The translations under genes were made by a program, and so were the position numbers. Of a DNA stretch of 64,000 nucleotides, positions 38,084 to 46,610 are shown piece by piece. The stretch covers positions 62,001 to 126,000 of IMG/VR virus record IMGVR_UViG_3300032770_000002; one strand, written 5' to 3'. A model generated the notes under the pieces. That model was not told where the DNA came from. It searched no databases and worked only from the letters and a program-made list of their open reading frames with translations. Numbering within the stretch: position 1 is the stretch's first letter; every line of letters starts with the position of its first letter. Origin of the DNA: a virus.

Positions 38084-39141
38084 TCCTTCACGAGGTCAAC
38101 CTCAACCAAGGCCGAATTGGCGTCGAGATGGAAATGCTCATTCGCCTCGACCTGTCACGCGACGCGGACACGCACGTGACTGACCCTCGTTTCAGGGCCA
38201 AGATGCGCCAGGTCTTCACTGACTGTGGCTTCACCCTCGGTGATGACCCAACGGTCATTCAGCACAGCCTCTCAACGGACATCTTTTACGCCAGCTTTGA
38301 GACGGCCAACCAGGAGCTTGAGGGCGCGGCGTGGAGCGACCTTGAGCCAAGGCTGACGGCGCTCCTTTCATGGCTGAAGCGCAACGACCGAGTTTGGGTT
38401 GACCGGATGTCTCACGCTGTCACCACCATACCGCAGTCTGGAGCGTCCTGGGCTGACACGGTGCTGCCGAGGGCCAAGATGCCGAACAACACGACGTGTG
38501 GGCTGCACATTCACTTCCACGCTGAAGACTGGTTCGGTGACTTTGACCACGCCATCCGCTTTGTCCAGCTGTGGAACCGCTCACGCGACTTCTTCAAGAA
38601 ACTGGCCCACCCGGCTCGGTATAAGACTGGCCAAGGCTACGTGGCCACCGGCGACGAGCACGCCGACATCAGCAAGCCGATGAGCGTCCCAACACCAGAC
38701 ACGGTGCGCAGGCTGAAGGCCGAGTGGGAAATGACGCCGACTGGCTATCAGGTTCGTAAAATCCTCAAGTGGATGTCACTGCACCGGTGGACGGCGCTCA
38801 ACACGACGCGGGTTGAATTTCGCAAGGACATTGAGTTTCGGCTGGCCCATGGGACGATGAACATTGGCACCATCACGCACTGGGTGAGCATGTTCGCGTC
38901 GCTCATTGAAGCCGCGAAGGAGACACGCATGCCGTCAACCTTTACGCGATACATGTGGAGTGAGGAGCGCCCGCTGATGGTTGACTACCTCAAGCGCAGT
39001 GGAAAGCTGGCCAAGGCCGACACGTCACACGCCGCGCCCTATGACCTTCCAAAGCGAATGGGCCGTCCCATTCGCCGACTGCTCTACCCGCAAAACGCCA
39101 AATTTATCCCAGTCAAAAGTGAAGGCGCGGCAACTCATTGA
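38080..39141 (+). CDS. Amidoligase_2-type enzyme
   Basis: 353 aa. Signature segments: 'GRIGVEMEMLIRLDLS' (E-x-E near residue 15), 'TTCGLHIHFHAEDWFGDF' (H-x-H around 144), and 'IEFRLAHGTMNIGTITHWVS' around 249-268. It shares this order with the tagged enzyme at 26453, but its start 'MILHEVNLNQ' lacks the tag. It should ligate an amine to a carboxylate. Overlaps the next gene by 23 bp. Confidence 0.75.
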   Translation: MILHEVNLNQGRIGVEMEMLIRLDLSRDADTHVTDPRFRAKMRQVFTDCGFTLGDDPTVIQHSLSTDIFYASFETANQELEGAAWSDLEPRLTALLSWLKRNDRVWVDRMSHAVTTIPQSGASWADTVLPRAKMPNNTTCGLHIHFHAEDWFGDFDHAIRFVQLWNRSRDFFKKLAHPARYKTGQGYVATGDEHADISKPMSVPTPDTVRRLKAEWEMTPTGYQVRKILKWMSLHRWTALNTTRVEFRKDIEFRLAHGTMNIGTITHWVSMFASLIEAAKETRMPSTFTRYMWSEERPLMVDYLKRSGKLAKADTSHAAPYDLPKRMGRPIRRLLYPQNAKFIPVKSEGAATH

Positions 39142-39760
39142 CGACGTGAATGACCAGGAGCTGCTCGTCCGGGCTCACCGGCTCGTGCTCGCCCGTGGGA
39201 TGGGCGAACAGATTCCGGCGAACGACCCAGTCCTTGCCCAGCTAACTCAAGCCGTCATTCAGTGGATGGATGAAATACAGGTCCCGGCCAGTGAGCGAAT
39301 GCGCTATCTCTACTTCGCGATTTTAAACAACACATCCGAGCACATTCGAGCGCGATTGAGCCGCAACCCACTCGAAGTCGTCTTTTACGAACTGCTACGA
39401 ACAAACCTATCGTTGCTGTGGACGGCTTATGCTAAACAAGCCGACTTTCACGAGCAGCGCAGGCTGTGGCGCAGCGCGATGCACAAGATCGCCTCAGTCA
39501 AGCGGAGTGGGTGGCAGGTGTGGCATTGTTCGCCGCGGTATCGCGACGACTCACGTATGAGCGCCAGTAGTGATGACTGCGTGGCCGTCATCCACCCGGC
39601 TTTCTTCCCATTCATTCAAACATGTCAAGGCGCTGAGCAGGTCACTGATGAGCGAGCAAGCAACATCATGGAGCCTGACGCTGGCGAATTAGAAGGACCG
39701 GATGAACCGCCATTTAACGAGACAGGTGACGTGGCTGGTGGTTATCTTGATGACGAATGA
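39119..39760 (+). CDS. Hypothetical protein with N-terminal IDD tag
   Basis: 213 aa from GTG 39119, giving the tag 'MKARQLIDDVNDQELLVRAH'. Helical core ('FYELLRTNLSLLWTAYAKQA') with an acidic C-terminus ('AGELEGPDEPPFNETGDVAG'). The start overlaps the amidoligase end. Function unknown; could be packaged with its neighbours. Confidence 0.6.
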   Translation: MKARQLIDDVNDQELLVRAHRLVLARGMGEQIPANDPVLAQLTQAVIQWMDEIQVPASERMRYLYFAILNNTSEHIRARLSRNPLEVVFYELLRTNLSLLWTAYAKQADFHEQRRLWRSAMHKIASVKRSGWQVWHCSPRYRDDSRMSASSDDCVAVIHPAFFPFIQTCQGAEQVTDERASNIMEPDAGELEGPDEPPFNETGDVAGGYLDDE

Positions 39761-40521
39761 CAGCACGAGCTAAAATTGACGAGATGGCCGAATACATGAT
39801 GGGCCAGCATAGTGAGCGCCAGAAGGCCAGGCGAAAGGTCTCCGTTGGCAAGGTTCGGCTTACCTTGGGCAAGGGGAGGTTCGGAAAGCCAGAACAGGCC
39901 ACGAAGTGGGAGCTTCGTTTCACCATTTATGGGAAGAATTACTCGATCAAGTCCTATGAAGCCTCCGGCCACTTGCCAGCATCGATAGTTCGACGCTACG
40001 GCCTTGAGGTTGGCACCGCCATAGACCCAGCGCCGGCTTACGGCCCGGCGATTGACTACCCCACGCTTAATTTTGGCGGTTGGAACAAGAATTCAACTGT
40101 CAACTCCGTCATGGACGAGATCGCCGCTGATCCAGGCAAGGGCGACGTCCTTCGGTTCTTTATTGAGCGCATCGTCCCGCTCATCAAGCAGACCGTTGAC
40201 ACGTTCAGCGTTGAGGATGACCTGCCAAAGGTCTTCATGGGAAAGGGCTCAAGGGCCGACTTGCGGTTCACCGCCCGCGGCCGCGGCTTTCGCCTCGCCT
40301 TGAACAAGTATCGCTTTACGCGTGCGGGTCCTGGCGCTCAGCTTGAGCGGTTTGTCCAAGTCGCCCGCAAGCCTGAAGACGTCCTCGCCAAGGTGGAGAT
40401 TGCCGACCAAGGGTTTCCGAGCACCTTCTGGGTCCTGCTCAACCCTGAGGAGCTTGACAGCTTTAAGGTTGACATTCAACGAAACGCGCGTGAACACGTT
40501 GGAGGCATCCTCGGCCGATGA
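39757..40521 (+). CDS. Tagged 'NPEE' family protein, paralogue 1
   Basis: 254 aa. It starts 'MTARAKIDEMAEYMMGQ'. The C-terminus 'FWVLLNPEELDSFKVDIQRN' defines a family of four in this window (with 40518, 46972, 48577), all ending in a strand, N-P-E-E and a basic helix. The central region is alpha/beta. No known domain recognised. The paralogues carry tag plus 'MA-x-Y', which argues for common descent. Function unknown; virion cargo is proposed. Confidence 0.65.
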   Translation: MTARAKIDEMAEYMMGQHSERQKARRKVSVGKVRLTLGKGRFGKPEQATKWELRFTIYGKNYSIKSYEASGHLPASIVRRYGLEVGTAIDPAPAYGPAIDYPTLNFGGWNKNSTVNSVMDEIAADPGKGDVLRFFIERIVPLIKQTVDTFSVEDDLPKVFMGKGSRADLRFTARGRGFRLALNKYRFTRAGPGAQLERFVQVARKPEDVLAKVEIADQGFPSTFWVLLNPEELDSFKVDIQRNAREHVGGILGR

Positions 40522-41330
40522 ATGCACGAAACTTCATAGATTTTGTTTACAAATCACGGATTTGTGGTATGATCCGTGAGATGGCCGAGTATCGCATGCC
40601 TGACGAGCCAAAACACGTGATCACCGTGTCGACCGGCGTAAAGATTGGCGATGAGTATCTCTCACTTCGCCACTCGCGTGGCTGGTCTAATTTGTCGTGG
40701 CGCACTACAGGTCCTGCAAACGCGCAAAACATCTCCGTTTTCGCTAATTCTAGCGTGCAACTGTCTGATCGGCGTGAGCGGTCGTTTCAGGTTATTCGCC
40801 CGCCTTCGACTGAGTTTGCCACGGCTCTTCGCGAGCTCTTGCAAAAATTTTTCACAGCCCGAGGCCGTGGGATCTCACGTTTTTCATTTCCGTGGTCAAG
40901 GCACCTTAAGGCATTGAACACCAAGTTTCCAAATGCCCTCGATGACGTGAAGGCCGAGGCCTACGAAAAGGCCGAGGCGTGGGTGGCGGAAAATGAGTTT
41001 CCAAGCCATGAGCTAGAGCCAGTTGAAAAGATCGAGCTTCCAGAGCCAGTTGATGACAACCCTGAGAGGTTTTGGCCTTATCTCGCGCCGCTCATTCAAG
41101 ACATTCGCTTCATCACCCACACTAATGAAAAGAAAATTGCGGCCTTTCTCAAGTTAAAAGGGCCTGACGATGACGTTGTCCGAGTTGACATAGGCTTTCA
41201 CGAGGTTTACTTCTTGGTCAACCCCGAGGAGCGTGAGATGCTCAGGCGCGCCATCACCTTGGCGCTTCGCAAGTTCATCGAAGAGGTCGGACTTGGCCAG
41301 CGTGAAGAGGAGAACGATGAGGTCCGATGA
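40518..41330 (+). CDS. Tagged 'NPEE' family protein, paralogue 2, with internal promoter
   Basis: 270 aa from ATG 40518 ('MNARNFIDFVYKS'). Residues 9-21 are encoded by a sigma70-like promoter (40546-40573), and Met22 (ATG 40581, 'MAEYRMPDEPKHV') falls at its expected +1. So a tagged 270-aa form and an untagged 249-aa form may both be made. The C-terminus 'VYFLVNPEEREMLRRAITLA' is the family hallmark. Function unknown. Confidence 0.6.
   Translation: MNARNFIDFVYKSRICGMIREMAEYRMPDEPKHVITVSTGVKIGDEYLSLRHSRGWSNLSWRTTGPANAQNISVFANSSVQLSDRRERSFQVIRPPSTEFATALRELLQKFFTARGRGISRFSFPWSRHLKALNTKFPNALDDVKAEAYEKAEAWVAENEFPSHELEPVEKIELPEPVDDNPERFWPYLAPLIQDIRFITHTNEKKIAAFLKLKGPDDDVVRVDIGFHEVYFLVNPEEREMLRRAITLALRKFIEEVGLGQREEENDEVR
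40546..40573 (+). promoter_or_regulatory. Sigma70-like promoter P5 (TTTACA-16-TATGAT) within a coding region
   Basis: TTTACA (40546-40551), 16-bp spacer AATCACGGATTTGTGG, TATGAT (40568-40573). The preceding TTTTG and the spacer match promoter P1 closely. ATG 40581 lies 8 nt after the -10 box and is in frame with the tagged gene. Confidence 0.65.
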
Positions 41331-41695
41331 TGCGAGCCAAGCACCTCATCGACGAGATCAATCGTGACAAGGTAGTCATGCTTCAACGGTTGGGGGCCGG
41401 GCTTAGTGTTTGTGATGAGCCGCCGTGGTTTGGCCAGATAACTTCCATCAAGTCTGGTGTCTTAGGCATCGAGCTTGACGACTGCGCCAACTTGCTTGAC
41501 CACTGGTGGCTGCACCACGCCACATTTAGCCCAAGCACAATCGGTGAGTCTGGCGTCTACGTGTCCAAGAGCTGGCATCATGGGAGCGTGGAAGAGGACA
41601 TTCGCCAGAATTTCAAAAACGGAATGCCAATCTCATTCTGGCTTGTCAAGTTCAACGCCTCGCGTGACAAGGTCAACTTCTTTCTCAACCAATGA
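41327..41695 (+). CDS. Hypothetical protein with N-terminal IDE tag
   Basis: 122 aa (ATG 41327 or the adjacent ATG 41330). The opening 'MRAKHLIDEINRDKVV' is a tag variant with A and K exchanged. The rest, 'EPPWFGQITSIKSGVLGIEL' and 'CANLLDHWWLHHATFSPSTI', is not recognised. Coupled to both neighbours. Confidence 0.6.
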   Translation: MMRAKHLIDEINRDKVVMLQRLGAGLSVCDEPPWFGQITSIKSGVLGIELDDCANLLDHWWLHHATFSPSTIGESGVYVSKSWHHGSVEEDIRQNFKNGMPISFWLVKFNASRDKVNFFLNQ

Positions 41696-42039
41696 CTCAG
41701 TATGTCAAGGCAGTTCGCACGCCCGTTGCGTGGCATGAGGCGCACGCTAGGACGGACCGGTTCCTGGTTGAGGAGGTCACCCGACACGGGCGTGAGCGGA
41801 TGTCCAAGGGCGAGGACGTGCTTTACGGCGAGGACGTCGACGGGCTCATCCACCTCAAGCCAGAGCCGAACGGGAACGGGATAAGCCGAGTGCTGCGGAA
41901 GAACTCCATCGTTCGCAACGCGACGACGGCCATCTACGTCTGTGACTTCGATAAGCCAACGTGGGGCGTCCGTCAAGCTTACTACTACGTCGAGTTCATC
42001 AGCCCGCAGGAATATGTCAGGCACCTACTTAACTCATAG
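41692..42039 (+). CDS. Hypothetical protein
   Basis: 115 aa. Basic N-terminal half ('EVTRHGRERMSKGEDVLYGE') and 'TTAIYVCDFDKPTWGVRQAY' in the C-terminal half. No tag. Function unknown. Four-base overlap with the preceding gene. Confidence 0.55.
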   Translation: MTQYVKAVRTPVAWHEAHARTDRFLVEEVTRHGRERMSKGEDVLYGEDVDGLIHLKPEPNGNGISRVLRKNSIVRNATTAIYVCDFDKPTWGVRQAYYYVEFISPQEYVRHLLNS

Positions 42040-42042
42040 AAA

Positions 42043-42597
42043 ATGAGCGACTCAGTCAAGCGCATCTTGGGCGAGGCGAATTACACGCGCCTTGGCATGG
42101 CTTCATTCGTCAACAAGGTCAACGGCGTGTTGAAGCAGCTTGACGGGCTTAACGACGAGCACGTCAAGCAAGCTGCCAATGACCTGCGCCAAGCGATGGG
42201 ACGATACGTCGTCAGCCAAAACCTTGAAGGAAAAGAGGAAGGGCATCGATTTACGCCGCATGAACTCCAGGTGGCCACGATGGCCGCGACCGGGTCAAAG
42301 AACTGGGTAATTTCCGCTAACGCGGCGATGATAACAATGGAGTATGATGATGTCATCAATGCCCTCAGTGACTCTGGAGTTTACGCCGATGAGGAGGACG
42401 TCGACTTCATCATCTTGGCGAATAGACCACAAGACATCCTCATCACCACGGCCACCGTCCCAGGGACAATTTTAGTCCTGACAGTCAACAAAGGTGACTC
42501 CGTGTCGGACTACTTCATCGCGGCCGACCTCGAGTCCTACAAGGCCCAGCTTCAAGACACGATAGCGGAGCTCACGCAAAATTTGGAAACTGACTGA
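42043..42597 (+). CDS. Hypothetical protein
   Basis: 184 aa. Helical N-terminus ('LGMASFVNKVNGVLKQLDGL', 'HVKQAANDLRQAMGRYV'), a central 'VATMAATGSKNWVISANAAM', and a beta-rich C-terminus. The segment 'ATG(S/K)(K/R)NW' also occurs in the protein at 63134, so they may be distant relatives. Function unknown. Confidence 0.55.
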   Translation: MSDSVKRILGEANYTRLGMASFVNKVNGVLKQLDGLNDEHVKQAANDLRQAMGRYVVSQNLEGKEEGHRFTPHELQVATMAATGSKNWVISANAAMITMEYDDVINALSDSGVYADEEDVDFIILANRPQDILITTATVPGTILVLTVNKGDSVSDYFIAADLESYKAQLQDTIAELTQNLETD

Positions 42598-42610
42598 ACT
42601 CCACAAACTA

Positions 42611-44719
42611 ATGATCCCACTCAAGACATTCAAGGAAGGCATGATGATGCGGCTCTTACCGCGCGTCATCAGCCAAGCGGACAAGCGGGGGCAAATTGAG
42701 GCCGCCATCTCGGGTTTCCAGGACCGCATTGAGCAGCTCCGAGCCCTCGTCGACGGCTACCAGTCGCTGATCGACCCAACGATCGACCAGGGGCGCACCC
42801 CAAACGCCATCATCGTCACCTTTACCTCGAGCTTTGGGAAGACCGTTCGCCGCTCCCTGTGGCTCACCCCATACCTTGACACGGTCGCCACGCTCCTCGG
42901 TTACCAGAACGTGGACAAGGCGCCATTGCTGGCGTGGGCCGAGAGCCTGTTAGGGCTCAACACGGGGCAGGTGACCGACGTCGCCCTCGGGCATGACCAA
43001 GCCATGGCGCCACTGCAGTCGACGGCGCGCCTCCTCGCGAAGACCCTCGGCGTGATGGAGCTGCCTGACTCCACGCCTGACTCAACGGTCCGCCTCCTCG
43101 CCCGAGACCAGCTCCAGTATGCGCAGGCCAAGGGCACCCCTCGGGCGCTGAGCCAGAGGCTGTTTGCGCTCGGCTTCCAGGACGCCATCTTGAGCCCGCT
43201 CTGGTGCAGGTTGGCAGTCCGTGGGGACAATTCTCTGCTTCCTAGGGAAGCAGTGGTCGCCGGCGCAGAGTTGGACCGGCGCCCAACGGCCGACCAAGTT
43301 CCAGAGGACGCAACCTACGACATCACGGCTCTCCGGGACGGCGTGTTCTCACTGTGGAGCCAGACCTGCTCACTCCAAGACTCAACGCAAGCTTATACAA
43401 GCGTCAACGGCGACTCCCCGTTCGTCCAGGTCGCGCTCCTCGGCAATTCCAATCCAAACTATCGCGGCGAGTTCTCCACGCGCGAGCAATACGGCCTGGG
43501 CGACGTGGCGACACTGTCCGGCTCAACATACCTGGCGACGGCATACCCGCCAGGAACCCCCGGCGCCGACAACTCCGGCTGGACTCGAATCAAACAACCT
43601 GCAGCTGAAGCAGTCCCAGAGGACCAGCCGGTTGAATACACGCTTGCAGGCGGAACCCCTTCGGAAGAAGCAACCGCCGAGCTGCTGGATGAGGACGGCA
43701 ATGCAACGGGCATCACGCTGTCGGCCATTGCGCCTGGAACGGCCTTCAACGGCCTGCGCGTCAAGCTGTCGGCGTGGTCGCTTAACAACCTCTCCACGCT
43801 GCCGAGCGTCACGTCGGCCCAGCGCGTCAGCATGGGGTCGTATGGGCCAGGCACTTTTAGGCTGTCCTATGTCGGCGGCGCGTGGCAATACTACCCGAAC
43901 CGGTGGGTCGTCACCAAGCAGCCGACCGGTTCGCCGGGTTGGTTCATCACATTTTACGCCGGCAGCGTTGCGAATGCGGTCAACCTGCCAGAGCCAGACA
44001 CGACGAGCGGCTACTCCAGTTTGGCTGACGCAAAGGCTCACGTGCGTGACGCGTCGGTCACCTTCGATCACCCTGGTGGTGAGATCTGGTTCGAGTTCAC
44101 TGACGTGGTTGACGGGTATGCCAACAACGCGGTAGGAATGCCAATGCCGACCTTCAAGCTTGAGGACTTCTCACCTGAGCGCCGGAGCCTGACGGTGTTT
44201 GACCGGTTGAGCAAGGTCAAGTTTCGGTCGAGTAACTTTGACGCGCTGGCGGCACCAGCAGCAATACCCGTTGAGCCAATCCAACCGAACGAGCTGCTGC
44301 GTGACAACCCGACCTTGATTCCAGGCTACACGGCTGTCGCGCCTTACCGGCCATTTGGCGGCGCCAGTTTTACCCAGGTCGATGCGACGGCCGTCCAGCT
44401 GGCAGACGACAAGCTGTCTGACGAAGACGCGCTGGTGAACTCGGTCATTGAGGACTGGCGGCCGGCAACTAGGACTCCAAGAAGGAGCGGCATTGCCATC
44501 CCAATCGTTGATGAAGAACGGATTGCACCATATGACATGAGCGAGATCCTGTTCACGACGAACGGTGAGACTGAGGTCTTTTCTGGGACGTCGACCGACC
44601 CGCTTCCACCGAAGTTTATCGACTCACTGAGCGGGGTGTCACTCGACATCGTTGACTTGGCAACGGAAGACCTAGCCATTTTCATCACGGAAGACGGTAA
44701 GATTCTGATCACCGAATGA
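42611..44719 (+). CDS. Large fibre/baseplate protein
   Basis: 702 aa, the largest protein here. The N-terminal 230 residues are helical ('QADKRGQIEAAISGFQDRIE', 'TARLLAKTLGVMELPDSTPD'). Around 280-325 there is a small carbohydrate-binding-like fibre module: 'NYRGEFSTREQYGLGDVATL', then 'STYLATAYPPGTPGADNSGW' (a W-x-G / Y-x-x-G-D-x-V / G-x-x-Y pattern). Beta-rich regions follow, and the C-terminus has acidic repeats 'LATEDLAIFITEDGKILITE'. A tail fibre or baseplate spike is likely. Several antisense frames inside (e.g. 43523-44071) are shadows. Confidence 0.6.
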   Translation: MIPLKTFKEGMMMRLLPRVISQADKRGQIEAAISGFQDRIEQLRALVDGYQSLIDPTIDQGRTPNAIIVTFTSSFGKTVRRSLWLTPYLDTVATLLGYQNVDKAPLLAWAESLLGLNTGQVTDVALGHDQAMAPLQSTARLLAKTLGVMELPDSTPDSTVRLLARDQLQYAQAKGTPRALSQRLFALGFQDAILSPLWCRLAVRGDNSLLPREAVVAGAELDRRPTADQVPEDATYDITALRDGVFSLWSQTCSLQDSTQAYTSVNGDSPFVQVALLGNSNPNYRGEFSTREQYGLGDVATLSGSTYLATAYPPGTPGADNSGWTRIKQPAAEAVPEDQPVEYTLAGGTPSEEATAELLDEDGNATGITLSAIAPGTAFNGLRVKLSAWSLNNLSTLPSVTSAQRVSMGSYGPGTFRLSYVGGAWQYYPNRWVVTKQPTGSPGWFITFYAGSVANAVNLPEPDTTSGYSSLADAKAHVRDASVTFDHPGGEIWFEFTDVVDGYANNAVGMPMPTFKLEDFSPERRSLTVFDRLSKVKFRSSNFDALAAPAAIPVEPIQPNELLRDNPTLIPGYTAVAPYRPFGGASFTQVDATAVQLADDKLSDEDALVNSVIEDWRPATRTPRRSGIAIPIVDEERIAPYDMSEILFTTNGETEVFSGTSTDPLPPKFIDSLSGVSLDIVDLATEDLAIFITEDGKILITE

Positions 44720-44943
44720 TACGCCTTTACAAGTTTAACCTGACCAACCAGGTCAAGGTCACGTGTGAGCGGCCCGAGATCTCGGTTGTCAAGGCTTTAG
44801 TGGCATTTAACTGTGGCCGCCACATCTTAAGCGGCTGGGTCAATGGGCTTGAGACAGCGCTCTTCAGGTTTGACGATTCAAGCGACACCGAAAAGTTTAT
44901 GAACCAGCTATCAGCAAGGTGCGACGTCCTGCGTCTTAATTGA
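44716..44943 (+). CDS. Small 'NGG' family protein, untagged paralogue
   Basis: 75 aa. 'VVKALVAFNCGRHILSGWVN', then 'TALFRFDDSSDTEKFMNQLS' and a final 'ARC', matches three other proteins (46607, 49389, 49687) that share an A/L-N-x-G-x-x-x-x-S-G segment and F-x-F-D-x-x-x-D-x-x-x-F-x-x-Q. Coupled to the fibre gene by ATGA. Function unknown. Confidence 0.55.
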   Translation: MIRLYKFNLTNQVKVTCERPEISVVKALVAFNCGRHILSGWVNGLETALFRFDDSSDTEKFMNQLSARCDVLRLN

Positions 44944-44945
44944 AA

Positions 44946-45437
44946 ATGAAAGCACGCGACGTCATTGAGCAGTCAATTCGGTGGTCCAAGCCTAATCCGG
45001 TCATCACGGTTGTTCCGATGGAACCAGAGGAGGTGGAACTTGTCGCGTCACTGGCCAATCGACGAGTCAAGCGAGTCGATAGCCTCTTCTTTTGGGATGA
45101 GGCCATCGGGTCTCATTTGATTGTTGGCGACCAACAATTTAAAATCATCCACTCACAGGATTATCTGCGAAGAAAGTTCAAAAATGTCTTGAACACTGGG
45201 CACGGTGGAGAGAATTTAGGATTTGGCCGGCAAACGTTTCTTACCTCTCAGCCGCCTGGTCCAGGTCAATTCCAAGAGCTTAACCCTGGGATTTACATCA
45301 TGGTGTTCAAGACTGAACAGGGTTGGGTTGTGCTTCGAAAAGTTTCAGGGTTGGATGACGTGCAGTCTTACGGCCATCCTATTCCGGACTTGAAGCAAGC
45401 AATCGACGTGTTTCTCAGCCTGTTGAAGAACCCGTAA
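44946..45437 (+). CDS. Hypothetical protein with N-terminal IEQ tag
   Basis: 163 aa from ATG 44946 ('MKARDVIEQSIRWSKPNPVI'). The remaining sequence has 'EEVELVASLANRRVKRVDSL' and a C-terminal 'GIYIMVFKTEQGWVVLRKVS'. Not recognised. Confidence 0.6.
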   Translation: MKARDVIEQSIRWSKPNPVITVVPMEPEEVELVASLANRRVKRVDSLFFWDEAIGSHLIVGDQQFKIIHSQDYLRRKFKNVLNTGHGGENLGFGRQTFLTSQPPGPGQFQELNPGIYIMVFKTEQGWVVLRKVSGLDDVQSYGHPIPDLKQAIDVFLSLLKNP

Positions 45438-45453
45438 ATGCGTGATTTTCAAA

Positions 45454-46221
45454 ATGAAGGCCCACCACATCATTGAGATGGCCATGCGCAAGGCGCGCAA
45501 GGTCAAGTATCATGCCATTGACAGCACGGACGTTGGTGGCCGAGGAAACTATGGCACCAGCGAGTATGATACGGTTCACGCCGACCAAGTCTTGAAGCTG
45601 TTGAAGAAGATTGACTGGAGCCGAGGACCAGCCGCTGAACTCTTGGCCTATGCGGCTAGGGTCGCCAAGGGTTGGCGTGACAACCCGCGAAAACCAGATG
45701 ACGATGACATGGTCACACCTAAGCTGCGGCGTGAGTTCAGCCAGTTAACGATGAACTTGGAGGGTTCACACATTCTCGGCCTCGCTCTCCACCCGGCGAT
45801 GGTCTACAAGATTGGGCGCGGCGGAGCCTTGCATCCAAATCAATGTTTTGGCCACGCCCGTGACGAGGCTAAATCTTCCGGCTCGGACGTCGTCGTTGGA
45901 CTCTTGGTCGACCAGAACAGTCTGCCATACAAGTTCAAGAAATCTCTCGTCCCGCTCATTGGCGGTGACCGTTACCCGGAAGACCCAGACTGGGTTGTCC
46001 ACGCGTGGAACCAAAAAGACGGCAAGATGTATGACGTCACGCGGAGCGGCGGCTACGCTTACTACCCGGGCCGAATTATCCCGGCGGCTGAAGCCGTCGG
46101 CATGACTGAGATGGGGATAGCTCAGGCGGCGTGGCAGTTTAGCACCGCGTGTGAGATGGCCGTTGACACGTATCGCAGGACGCCGGAGTTTCAAGCCATT
46201 TTACGAAAGGCCATGGAGTGA
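45454..46221 (+). CDS. Tagged protein, possible transglutaminase/papain-like fold
   Basis: 255 aa from ATG 45454 ('MKAHHIIEMAMRKARK'), GTG 45442 alternative. A candidate catalytic set is Cys in 'GALHPNQCFGHARDEAKSSG', His in 'DPDWVVHAWNQKDGKMYDVT' (H-A-W), and Asp in Y-D-V-T. This spacing is common in transglutaminase-like proteins. The match is by eye and weak. If correct it could cross-link or hydrolyse peptide amides. Overlaps the next gene by 4 bp. Confidence 0.5.
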   Translation: MKAHHIIEMAMRKARKVKYHAIDSTDVGGRGNYGTSEYDTVHADQVLKLLKKIDWSRGPAAELLAYAARVAKGWRDNPRKPDDDDMVTPKLRREFSQLTMNLEGSHILGLALHPAMVYKIGRGGALHPNQCFGHARDEAKSSGSDVVVGLLVDQNSLPYKFKKSLVPLIGGDRYPEDPDWVVHAWNQKDGKMYDVTRSGGYAYYPGRIIPAAEAVGMTEMGIAQAAWQFSTACEMAVDTYRRTPEFQAILRKAME

Positions 46222-46610
46222 AAGCTAGGCGGGTCATCGACGAGGACCGTAGCCCGATCCAAGCTTGGTTTCGGGTAAAGGCAAGCGAAGCTTTGAAAGG
46301 GAATGAGTTGTCCTTTACGGAAGTCCTTGAGTGGATCATGACCTACGACTCAAATCCTGACTTATATCTCGAAGAGCCGTCACGCGATCTAATGGTCGCG
46401 TGGGAGTTTATCAAAAACAACATTCGGAGCCACGTCAGTGAACCGTGTGACAGCGAGGAGTTGGCCAAATTTGCGGCGTGGTCACACTCTTGGCTGGGCA
46501 CCGGATATGACATCTTTACCTGTGCTTTTGGCGAGGACGTGGCGGCATTCGCAATCAACCCAGCGCTCAGCCCACTTTTTAAGGCTGAAGGACTTCATCA
46601 GGCCACGTGA
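46218..46610 (+). CDS. Hypothetical protein with N-terminal IDE tag
   Basis: 130 aa from GTG 46218 ('MKARRVIDEDRSPIQAWFRV'). Helical, with 'LSFTEVLEWIMTYDSNPDLY' and 'AFGEDVAAFAINPALSPLFK'. Function unknown. Coupled on both sides by 4-bp overlaps. Confidence 0.6.
   Translation: MKARRVIDEDRSPIQAWFRVKASEALKGNELSFTEVLEWIMTYDSNPDLYLEEPSRDLMVAWEFIKNNIRSHVSEPCDSEELAKFAAWSHSWLGTGYDIFTCAFGEDVAAFAINPALSPLFKAEGLHQAT

Noticed and set aside
43523-44071. 182-codon frame on the minus strand
   Set aside because: It lies wholly inside the 702-aa structural gene and has Arg/Gly/Ser-rich random composition. The sense frame has clear protein patterns.
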